A stretch of 64,000 nt of DNA from CAVSUB01 sp963730995 (GTDB lineage: Bacteria; Acidobacteriota; Vicinamibacteria; Vicinamibacterales; 2-12-FULL-66-21): assembly GCA_963730995.1 (NCBI GenBank), contig CAVSUB010000012.1, forward strand, positions 558,001 to 622,000, in the 5' to 3' direction. The notes beneath the pieces were generated by a model that made no database searches, was not told the origin of the DNA, and saw nothing but the letters and a program-made list of their open reading frames with translations. The position numbers were made by a program, and so were the translations under genes. Within the stretch, counting starts at the first letter, position 1; each line of letters starts with the position of its first letter. Positions 1 through 6,735 of the stretch are shown here, piece after piece.

Positions 1-393
1 GATCGTCTCGATGGTGCCGTTGGAGAGGCGCTTGGCCATCGACACGAGCGCGGCGCGCTGTGCGGCAGTCGCGCGCTCGTCGACGAATATCGCCGACCGC
101 GTGCGCGCCGTCTCGCCGCCAATTTCGCGAATACTGAGGTTCACGTCGCCGGCAACGGCGGCCACGACGGCGAGACCGTTGAGGCTGACACCTTCGAAGC
201 TCCCACGGTCGACCTTCCACGCCATCAGCGCTTCGCGGCCGGTCGTCGCTGCTTCACCGTTGATCACGCAGCCCCCGGCAAACACTTCCGCCGTCCTCGC
301 CTCGACATACGCGCCCTTGATCGAGACTCCGCCCGCGCCGAGACGCGCGGCTACGAGACCGGCCAGTACCGTCGTCACGAGTATTCGTTTCAT
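1..393 (-). CDS. DUF1326-like protein, C-terminus cut by window edge
   Basis: Function unknown. Read from ATG at 393 on the minus strand, 131 codons stay open to base 1, so the C-terminus lies outside the window. The N-terminus (MKRILVTTVLAGLVAA) is a short signal-like hydrophobic stretch. It is followed by YVEARTAEVFAGGC, then GREALMAWKV, and near the edge VDERATAAQRAALVSMAKR. These pieces occur in the order I know from DUF1326 proteins. That family match is from memory of the motif layout and is not a search result. The gene lies downstream of the molybdenum hydroxylase operon on the same strand but is separated from it by a palindromic repeat, so it need not be co-transcribed. No clear Shine-Dalgarno is visible beyond a weak GGAGA stretch before the start. 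Confidence 0.6.
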   Translation of the reverse strand, partial: MKRILVTTVLAGLVAARLGAGGVSIKGAYVEARTAEVFAGGCVINGEAATTGREALMAWKVDRGSFEGVSLNGLAVVAAVAGDVNLSIREIGGETARTRSAIFVDERATAAQRAALVSMAKRLSNGTIETI

Positions 394-418
394 AAGCGTC
401 TCTCCAAACTAGCGAGGG

Positions 419-473
419 TGTAGGGCGCGGGCTTCAGCCCGCGCCGCGGCGGAGCTAAAGGCCCCGCCCTACA
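419..473. repeat. Palindromic GTAGGGC-family repeat, copy 1
   Basis: An imperfect palindrome bounded by TGTAGGGC on the left and GCCCTACA on the right, with an internal hairpin GCGCGGGCTTCAGCCCGCGC and a second GC-rich arm. Related copies lie at 16691-16747 and 50042-50096, with a half-size hairpin at 46883-46910. It sits between the 75-aa gene and the DUF1326 gene and could end transcription of the hydroxylase operon; no T-tract follows. Confidence 0.7.
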
Positions 474-506
474 CCAACAAACCAAATCCCGGCAAACGGC
501 CTGCGC

Positions 507-734
507 CTACAGCCCGCAGCAGCCCCTGCCGCTGCGGCATGCATCCGGGCGGACGGGCTGGCCGTCCGGCCCGAAGCCTGTCTGCGTCGTTACGCACCAG
601 TACGCCGCGCTCTCATATGAATCATAAAACGACGCTTCCGCCGGATCCACCACGGCCTGGACGTACATGCTCTTGGTCCGTAGGTGCAGGCAATGAAGCC
701 CGACGGTGATTTTCGGAGATGTCAAGGATTCCAT
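507..734 (-). CDS. 75-aa protein of unknown function at the end of the hydroxylase operon
   Basis: I do not recognise this protein. It begins MESLTSPKITVGLHCLHLRT and ends in a cysteine-rich tail (DACRSGRGCCGL), with six cysteines in 75 residues and no signal peptide or membrane segment. The start is supported by a good Shine-Dalgarno (GGAG, about 7 nt upstream) and by its position 14 bp after the stop of the FAD subunit gene, which makes it the fourth gene of the operon. The terminal Cys cluster would suit metal binding or a redox or partner role with the hydroxylase, but this is inference only. Confidence 0.6.
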   Translation of the reverse strand: MESLTSPKITVGLHCLHLRTKSMYVQAVVDPAEASFYDSYESAAYWCVTTQTGFGPDGQPVRPDACRSGRGCCGL

Positions 735-748
735 GGGCTGCTCCGAGC

Positions 749-1738
749 TCAAACGGTCTTGATTCCGGCGGCGTTCAGTATGGCGCGCTTCACGGCTGTT
801 CTCGCGACCTGGACTTTGTAGCCATTCTGGCTCAGCGGGCGAGCGTCGCGGACTGCGGCGTCGGCTGCGGCGGCCGCCGTCTGCTCGTTCAGCGGCTTGC
901 CGACGAGCGCCGCTTCCGCGGCCTGGGCACGCCACGGGATCGGCGCGACCGCGCCCATCACGATTCGAGCGGAACGGACCGTGTCGCCGTTCATCGCGAC
1001 AACGACCGTCGCGAACGCGATCGGCCAGTCATGCGATGCCTTGTAGCGCACCTCGTAGTGCCCGCTCTTGACCGCTCCTGGCGCCGGGAGAATGACGTGA
1101 GTCAGGAGCTCGTTCGGGGCCAGGACGTTCTCGGTCTTCACGTTCTGCAACGTCGGCATCGTGAAGTAGTCGGCGGCCGGCACCATCCGTTCACCCTTGG
1201 GACCTGCGAGACGGAACGTCGCGCCGTAGGCCACTGACGGCACGGCCAGGCTCGAGGGATGCACGATGAAGCTGGGGCCGCCTCCGAAGATCGCGTGGAA
1301 CTGGTTCTCGCCGGCAGGGGAGAAGCACTGATTGCCGCCCTTTTTGAAGCAGACGAACTCCTCGTTGCGGAAGTACCAGCAGCGCGGGCGCTGATTCAGG
1401 TTGCCGCCGACCGTCCCCTGGTTCCGAATCTGCGGTGTGCCGACTTCGATCGCGGCGAGCGCGATTGCGGGATACAGCTTGGTGACTTCTGGATGCTCGG
1501 CCAGGTCGGCCACCCTCATCGCGGCGCCGATCTTCAGTCCACCGCCGGGCATCGGAGTGACCGTCGCGTCGAGCGCCGCCTTGACGTTGACGATGCGGTC
1601 GGGCTGGGCGACGTAGTCTTTCAGACGAGCGAGCAGGTCCTGACCGCCTGCCAGCGGCATGACCTTCTCGGGCTCCGCGCTCAGTGCGCCGATGGCTTCC
1701 TTCTCGGTCCGGGGGCTGACGTATGAAAACGGCTTCAC
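749..1738 (-). CDS. Molybdenum hydroxylase FAD-binding subunit (xanthine dehydrogenase family subunit M)
   Basis: FAD subunit of a three-subunit aldehyde/xanthine dehydrogenase-type enzyme, passing electrons between the 2Fe-2S subunit and the acceptor. The 329-aa product starts at GTG 1738 with AGGAG upstream, 23 bp after the molybdopterin subunit gene. The FAD-binding loop LAGGQDLLARLK lies near residue 40 and TVGGNLNQRPRCWYF near residue 115; the C-terminal third is the CO dehydrogenase flavoprotein fold. In PaoB-type relatives an insertion here carries four cysteines for a 4Fe-4S cluster. I see C120, C130 and C138, but the expected fourth position, in GGPSFIVHPSS, is Ser156. Either the cluster is altered or another residue acts as ligand. 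The family assignment is firm; the substrate is not determinable from sequence. Confidence 0.9.
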   Translation of the reverse strand: MKPFSYVSPRTEKEAIGALSAEPEKVMPLAGGQDLLARLKDYVAQPDRIVNVKAALDATVTPMPGGGLKIGAAMRVADLAEHPEVTKLYPAIALAAIEVGTPQIRNQGTVGGNLNQRPRCWYFRNEEFVCFKKGGNQCFSPAGENQFHAIFGGGPSFIVHPSSLAVPSVAYGATFRLAGPKGERMVPAADYFTMPTLQNVKTENVLAPNELLTHVILPAPGAVKSGHYEVRYKASHDWPIAFATVVVAMNGDTVRSARIVMGAVAPIPWRAQAAEAALVGKPLNEQTAAAAADAAVRDARPLSQNGYKVQVARTAVKRAILNAAGIKTV

Positions 1739-1761
1739 AGCGTTCTCCTCAATAGGTCGTA

Positions 1762-4020
1762 CTAACCTCGGTTCGCTGCCGTCGATGTCGGTCGCTGCTG
1801 CGCGAGCGTCTGGAGAATCTTCGCCGGCGTCAGCGGCAAGCTTCGTACGGTCACGCCGATCGCGTTCCGCACGGCATTCGTAATGGCCGCCGCCGTCGAC
1901 ACGGTGGGCGGCTCGCCGATTCCGATGACGCCCCGCTCCGGCTGATCGACGAGGATCACGTCGATCTTCGGAACGTCCGACATGCCCGCCAACAAATACC
2001 ACTCCATGTTCGGGTTGACCATCTGACCGGTGTTCCTGTCGAGGATGCGATCCTCGAAGAGCGCGAAGTTCAGCGACCCGATCACTCCGCCATACACCTG
2101 ACTCTCGGCGGTGAGCCTGCTCACGACAAGACCACAGTCCTGCAGGACGAGCACTCGCTTGACCTTGACGATGCCGGTTTCGATGTCGACAGCGACCTCC
2201 GCGAACTGCACGCCCGACGTCGTGACCGAGGACAAACCGGGTTGCCACGTGCCATCGACTGAGATCGGCTGCGTGCCAATGAGCTTGCACGCGTCGGCCC
2301 ACGACACACCCTTCGAAGGCGTGTCCTTGACTTGAATCCGTCCGTTCGTCGCGACGAGAGCCGCGGCGTCCACGCCGAGGGTCGGGGCAACCTTCTCCTT
2401 GAGCGCGTCGAGCGCGTTGACGGTCGCGATGCGCACGGCCGGACTGACGCCCGCGGCCGTCGTGCTCCCGCCGGAGGCGCCGCTGATTGGGAACATCGTG
2501 TCGCCGATCTCCGGACGGATCGCAGCCGGCTGCAGACCGAGTGTGTCTGCCGCGATGACGGCGATCATCGTGCGCGTGCCCGTGCCGAGATCCTGGGTGC
2601 CGATCCTCACCACGACGATGCCGTCAGAGGAGATCTCGCAGTGCGCCTGCGAGCCGCGGCCACCGCCTCCCCAGGTGTTGACGGCGACGCCCATGCCCGT
2701 CTTGATTGGCCCGGACGTCGAGTCGCCGGTTGGATGCCGCTTGTCCCAGCCGAACTCCGTGGCGCCCCGCTTGAGATACGACCCCCACATCGCGTTCGGC
2801 GCTTCCGGCGGCAGGTTCTTGATCCGGAACTCGACCGGGTCCATCTTCACGCGGTCGGCGAGCTCCTCCATCAGGACTTCCGTGATGAAGCTGCCTTGCG
2901 GGTGACCGGGTGCTCGCATCGGTCGCTGCTGACCGGTGTTGATGTAGACGTCCTTGTGCGTTCGGCGACGGTTGGGGAACTGATAGATGTACGGCAGCGG
3001 GAAGCCAGCGGCCGCGCCGGCGCCGCCGGTGCCCCACGAGTCGCCTTCGAATGCCGTGAGCATGCCATCGGCGGCGACGCCTGCCTTGACGCGAGCGGTC
3101 GCCGACGGCCGATTGCCCGTGGCCAGATGCTCTTCCTTCCGATCGAGCATCAACTTGACGGGCGCCTTCGCCTCTTTCGCAAGCCGCGCGCAGATCAGGC
3201 CCTGGGCGTCCGGCGCCATCTTGCTGCCGAAACCGCCACCCATGAAGTGCGTGATCACGCGCACGTTGGCCTGAGGAATTCCGAGGCCGCTCGCAAAACC
3301 TTCGCGCGCCGCGCTGATGCCTTGCGTCGACACCCAGGCGGTGAGATTGTCGCCGTCCCATTCGCACACGGCGCCGTGCGACTCGAGGCACACGTGCGTG
3401 ATGACGTGCGTCGAATACGTCTCCTCGACAACGTGCGCGGCCTGCTTGAATCCCGCGGCGAGATCGCCGCTTTCCTGGGCCGCTCCCTGGCGCGTGTTAC
3501 CGCCGTTGAAGACGACCGGCGCGTTCCCGGCGAGCGCTTGATCCACGCCCGTCAAGTGGGGGAGCACTTCGTACTCCACCTTCACCATCCGTGCGGCGTC
3601 GATCGCGTGCTCCTCGGTGTCGGCTGCGACCGCCGCGACTTCGTCGCCCTGGTACATCACCGTGTTGCGCTGCGGATTGGCAGGATCGCGCCACGCCAGC
3701 GCGACCTTGACTCCCGGCGCTTTCTGGGCCGCGGAGAGATCGATCGACACGATCCGCGCGTGCGGATGCGGCGAGCGGACGATCCGGCCGTAGAGCATCC
3801 CGGGGCGGCTGATGTCGAAGGTGTACTTCGCCCGGCCCGTGACCTTGTCCGGACCATCGAGCCGCTTGACCGGAGTGCCGAGTACGGAGCGCTGCGTCGG
3901 CCAGTTGTACTTGGGATCCGCTGGCGGCTGAGGCGGTTGTTGTGCGCCGCCACCGCCGCGTCCACCCTGGGGGGGCGCTTGTTGAGCCGGGGCAGCAGCC
4001 TGGAGGGGACGATCAGCCAC
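1762..4020 (-). CDS. Molybdopterin-binding catalytic subunit, xanthine dehydrogenase/aldehyde oxidase family
   Basis: Catalytic subunit (752 aa) of the molybdenum hydroxylase, oxidising an aldehyde or N-heterocycle at the Mo-cytosine-dinucleotide-type cofactor. After a Pro/Gln/Gly-rich N-terminal linker (about residues 8-35) comes the a/b hammerhead domain (VKRLDGPDKVTGRAKYTFDI), then the cofactor motifs HFMGGGFGSKM and RAPGHPQGSF. GIGEPPTVSTAAA near the C-terminus holds the glutamate that acts as general base in this family. The gene starts at GTG 4020, overlapping the 2Fe-2S gene by 8 bp, which implies translational coupling. It has no signal peptide, so export would rely on the Tat signal of the 2Fe-2S subunit, as in PaoABC. 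Substrate unknown. Confidence 0.92.
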   Translation of the reverse strand: MADRPLQAAAPAQQAPPQGGRGGGGAQQPPQPPADPKYNWPTQRSVLGTPVKRLDGPDKVTGRAKYTFDISRPGMLYGRIVRSPHPHARIVSIDLSAAQKAPGVKVALAWRDPANPQRNTVMYQGDEVAAVAADTEEHAIDAARMVKVEYEVLPHLTGVDQALAGNAPVVFNGGNTRQGAAQESGDLAAGFKQAAHVVEETYSTHVITHVCLESHGAVCEWDGDNLTAWVSTQGISAAREGFASGLGIPQANVRVITHFMGGGFGSKMAPDAQGLICARLAKEAKAPVKLMLDRKEEHLATGNRPSATARVKAGVAADGMLTAFEGDSWGTGGAGAAAGFPLPYIYQFPNRRRTHKDVYINTGQQRPMRAPGHPQGSFITEVLMEELADRVKMDPVEFRIKNLPPEAPNAMWGSYLKRGATEFGWDKRHPTGDSTSGPIKTGMGVAVNTWGGGGRGSQAHCEISSDGIVVVRIGTQDLGTGTRTMIAVIAADTLGLQPAAIRPEIGDTMFPISGASGGSTTAAGVSPAVRIATVNALDALKEKVAPTLGVDAAALVATNGRIQVKDTPSKGVSWADACKLIGTQPISVDGTWQPGLSSVTTSGVQFAEVAVDIETGIVKVKRVLVLQDCGLVVSRLTAESQVYGGVIGSLNFALFEDRILDRNTGQMVNPNMEWYLLAGMSDVPKIDVILVDQPERGVIGIGEPPTVSTAAAITNAVRNAIGVTVRSLPLTPAKILQTLAQQRPTSTAANRG

Positions 4021-4630
4021 GGGTCACCCCCTTCACACTGGAAACAGCTTCGAAGATGCGTGAGAACGTTCCGCACCGGCAGATGTTGCCGTCGAGCCCG
4101 CGGCGAATCTGCTCGGGCGTCGGCGCCGGATTCTTCTCGAGCAGCGCCACGCTCGCCATGACGAAGCCGGGCGTGCAGAACCCGCACATCAGCCCGTCCT
4201 TGTCGCAGAAGGCCTGCTGCACGGGGTGCAGCGTCGAGCCGTTCGCCAGCCCGTCAACCGTGCGGATTGCCTTGCCTTGGACTTCAATCGCCAGCGTCGA
4301 GCAGGAATAGACCGGGCGCCCGTCGACGATCATCGTGCAGGCGCCGCACGCGCCGCGGTCGCACCCACGCTTGTTGCCGGTGATGTCCGCGCGCATGCGA
4401 AGCGCGTCGAGCAAGGTGACTCTCGGCTCGAGCATCAGGTCCACGCGTTTGCCGTTGACCTGCAGGTGCACGGGCACTTCGCCGGGTCCCAAGGCGGCCG
4501 CGGACGCCGCTCCCTGCGCATCAACCTCAGGCGGCGAGACAGCGGCGGTGACCGTGCCCACCACGCCGGCTGATTTCAGAAACTCCCGGCGATTGACGGT
4601 AAAGCCCTTCGGTTTGTCCTTTCGAGCCAT
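4013..4630 (-). CDS. 2Fe-2S subunit of molybdenum hydroxylase, with Tat signal
   Basis: Iron-sulfur subunit (205 aa) carrying two 2Fe-2S clusters between the Mo site and FAD. The N-terminus has a twin-arginine signal (NRREFLKSAGV), suggesting export of the folded complex to the periplasm. The plant-ferredoxin cluster motif is CDRGACGACTMIVDG with a later Cys (YSCSTL). The second, all-helical cluster is CGFCTPG with NICRCGTFSRI. It is the first gene of the operon, starting at ATG 4630 with AAAGGA upstream. PadR lies 215 bp upstream on the same strand, and the gap shows no other gene. This order (2Fe-2S, Mo, FAD) matches periplasmic aldehyde oxidoreductases. Confidence 0.92.
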   Translation of the reverse strand: MARKDKPKGFTVNRREFLKSAGVVGTVTAAVSPPEVDAQGAASAAALGPGEVPVHLQVNGKRVDLMLEPRVTLLDALRMRADITGNKRGCDRGACGACTMIVDGRPVYSCSTLAIEVQGKAIRTVDGLANGSTLHPVQQAFCDKDGLMCGFCTPGFVMASVALLEKNPAPTPEQIRRGLDGNICRCGTFSRIFEAVSSVKGVTRG

Positions 4631-4845
4631 CGACGGTTCCTTTCGGAGCGGTCTTCCGGATCCGAGCGTAGCGAATCGAGCCTAGTTTAGGTCCGTTGCG
4701 ATGCTGCTGCAATCGGTTACCTCATCACGCGCCCGCACCCGAGGCGGCGACGATCGGTCCGATGTTCTCGGGGTTCATGAACGCCGGTCAGCGGCATCGA
4801 TCCCGTAATCGCCGCGAAGAACTGGCGCACGTATAGAGCTGCGCC

Positions 4846-5202
4846 TCATCGCGACGCCTTCGGGGCCAGGAAGCGCGCCATGATGTCGGTCGCGCTCTCC
4901 CAGTCCTGCGCCTCTTTCTCCAGCTGCTTGCGGCCCGCACGCGTCAATCGATAGAAGCGGGCACGGCGATTGTTTTCGGACGCGCCCCATTCGGACTCGA
5001 TGCTGCCTTCCTGCTCGAGCTTCAGCAGCATGGGATAGAGCGTGCCCGGGTTCAGCGCAAGGCGATCGCCGCTGGTCTGTTCGATGCGCCGCGCCAGGCC
5101 GAACCCGTGCAGCGGTCCCATCACTTCGAGCGTCTTGAGCACCATCAGGGCGAGAGTGCCCTGCCAGACGTCGACCTTGGATTCAGGCTGGGGTTTGCTC
5201 AT
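4846..5202 (-). CDS. PadR-family transcriptional regulator
   Basis: A 118-aa PadR-type repressor. The N-terminal winged helix begins VWQGTLALMVLKTLEVMGPLHGF and includes GTLYPMLLKLEQEG, the typical PadR recognition-helix region, then ARFYRLTRAGRKQLEKE and a short C-terminal dimerisation helix. Start ATG 5202 is chosen because the homologous part begins there; a longer reading from 5379 would enter the promoter. The start codon lies inside a perfect inverted repeat (5197-5220), so autorepression is likely. PadR proteins in this kind of genome often control adjacent exporters; here the nearest downstream genes on the same strand are the hydroxylase subunits. Confidence 0.88.
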   Translation of the reverse strand: MSKPQPESKVDVWQGTLALMVLKTLEVMGPLHGFGLARRIEQTSGDRLALNPGTLYPMLLKLEQEGSIESEWGASENNRRARFYRLTRAGRKQLEKEAQDWESATDIMARFLAPKASR

Positions 5203-5252
5203 TTGGTATCCCAAATGAGCGACAGTATGGCATGGCTCATTTGGGAATACAA
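5197..5252 (-). promoter_or_regulatory. PadR promoter with overlapping palindromic operator
   Basis: On the minus strand a -35 TTGTAT (5252-5247) and -10 CATACT (5229-5224) are separated by 17 bp. A perfect inverted repeat, GCTCATTTGG and CCAAATGAGC around TATC (5197-5220), lies just downstream and covers the start codon. A third half site, CTCATTTGGGAATAC (5235-5249 on plus), fills the space between -35 and -10. This layout suits a repressor blocking its own promoter. Confidence 0.7.
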
Positions 5253-5261
5253 CTGGAGCCG

Positions 5262-6725
5262 CTACTCGCGCTTCAGGCGCAGCGCTATATCGAGCTCGTA
5301 CGGCGGAGACTCGAGCGTGCGTATGCCACCTCCGCGCAGTTTGGCGCCGCGGACGACGCTGCCGATCATGGTGACCCACTCGGCGCTCCAGACGCCGTCT
5401 GCGAGCTGGATTTGCATGGAGGTCGGCGTCGACGCTGGTTTCGCCGGAGGGAGGGGCTTCCGCACGTAGATCGCAATCGCCTTTCCTGGGTCGACCAGGG
5501 CACGCGCGGCGCCACCATCCGGAACGCCTTCCTTGATCACCGAATCGTCCGGCGACATGCGAACGAAATCGAAGCTGTCCATGAAGTCGCGCAGCACTTT
5601 CAGCTGACGCCGGAGCGCGCGGCTCCCGCCGCCAGGCTGCGTCGACGGATACGCGAACGTGCCGTTTTCGTGACCGACTGTGAACGAGTAGTCGAGATTG
5701 TTGTACAGCCCGCCGCCGGCAAGGACGAACTCCCAGGCTTCGCTCCGGTAGAAGGCATCGTCCACGCCCCGGAACCCGGTCTCGTCGTCTCCGATAACCC
5801 TGTTGAGCGCGTAGTTCGTGGCGACGGCGTCAGGCGGCGTGGCGTAGTGGAAGTTGAAGATGGACACCGACGAGTGGGGGTCCGCGATCTTCGCCGACTT
5901 GTTGGCGATGTTTTGCGAGATGAGGTGTTTGGACGGAAGCGTCCGTTCTGTTTCGACGATCGTGTCGGCGATGTGATGCTGCCACGCCATCGTCACGCCG
6001 CCGAAGTAAGGCTCGTTGGAGATTTCGTAGATCACGTTGTCGAACTCGTTCAGTTCCGTGATGATCTTGCGCACGAGCGCGACCTGGGTAGCCAGCAGGG
6101 GCCCATTCCGATCCAACGTGTAGACGTCGTTCTTCCCGATGGCGCCGACACCGTTCACGTTGTTGACGGTGTTCATCGGGCTGAGGGCCCACTGCATGTC
6201 CTCGTACATGGGACAGAACAGGCTGAGCTCCACGACGATGTTCTTGGAGGCGCCATCGGCGACGAAGGTCTTCAGTCTCTTGAAGTACGCCTCGTCCCAC
6301 TTCGAGAGATCGAACTTGTTGCCGCCGTTCGCGTAGCCTGGCTGGTTGCTGCGAGCCCACGGCGCGAGGTAGCGGCGAGGTCGAGGGGCGAGAGTGTTGC
6401 GGGTAATCTTGAACGCCCCTTCGGGCTCGACGTAGGCGCCGCTCATCAGGCGCGTGTAGTTCATGCCCTCGGCGGCGAGCGTATTCAGGTATCGCCGAAA
6501 GTCGAAGTCCAGGTTCATCACCGCGCCGTAGTGCTCGGCCGACGTGATCAGGATCGTGGGGCGCCCGCGCCAGAGAAAGTAGTGTGGGTTCTCCGGGTGG
6601 AGCGAGATGGCCTCACGGGCCCTCGGCTGTTCGGGCTGTCTCGCACCCGCTGCAGGCGCGCTGACAGACATGGCCGTTGCCGCCGCCAGGATCGACACCC
6701 ACCGACGCATGACGAACCAGGTCAT
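5262..6725 (-). CDS. Secreted glycoside-hydrolase-like protein (TIM-barrel type)
   Basis: A 487-aa exported protein with a signal peptide (VSILAAATAMSVSAPAAGARQ). The body starts HPENPHYFLWRGRPTILITS, a form seen in cellulase-like and DUF4038-type TIM-barrel proteins, and contains NVIYEISNEPYFGG, where ISNEP resembles the acid/base Asn-Glu of clan GH-A glycosidases. A second catalytic glutamate is not obvious; FRGVDDAFYRSEAWEFVLAGG is where one would expect it. The C-terminal 70 residues look like a small beta domain. Start 6725 is the longest reading; an ATG at 6710 gives a more usual signal peptide, and neither has a clear Shine-Dalgarno. It follows the S9 peptidase gene by 10 bp, so the two probably form an operon. 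The exact GH family and substrate are unassigned. Confidence 0.7.
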   Translation of the reverse strand: MTWFVMRRWVSILAAATAMSVSAPAAGARQPEQPRAREAISLHPENPHYFLWRGRPTILITSAEHYGAVMNLDFDFRRYLNTLAAEGMNYTRLMSGAYVEPEGAFKITRNTLAPRPRRYLAPWARSNQPGYANGGNKFDLSKWDEAYFKRLKTFVADGASKNIVVELSLFCPMYEDMQWALSPMNTVNNVNGVGAIGKNDVYTLDRNGPLLATQVALVRKIITELNEFDNVIYEISNEPYFGGVTMAWQHHIADTIVETERTLPSKHLISQNIANKSAKIADPHSSVSIFNFHYATPPDAVATNYALNRVIGDDETGFRGVDDAFYRSEAWEFVLAGGGLYNNLDYSFTVGHENGTFAYPSTQPGGGSRALRRQLKVLRDFMDSFDFVRMSPDDSVIKEGVPDGGAARALVDPGKAIAIYVRKPLPPAKPASTPTSMQIQLADGVWSAEWVTMIGSVVRGAKLRGGGIRTLESPPYELDIALRLKRE

Positions 6726-6735
6726 CGAAGAACGC

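Noticed and set aside
419..473. Insertion sequence end or attachment site
   Set aside because: No transposase or integrase, no target duplication visible, and similar palindromes recur in unrelated gaps.
2332..4161. 609-aa plus-strand open frame across the hydroxylase genes
   Set aside because: It is antisense to strongly conserved subunits, has Arg/His-rich composition and no recognisable motif; it is a shadow of GC-rich codon usage.
4631..4845. Remnant of a MacB-type permease gene downstream of padR
   Set aside because: Such a gene often follows padR, and short frames here look vaguely permease-like, but no conserved motif or long frame supports it.
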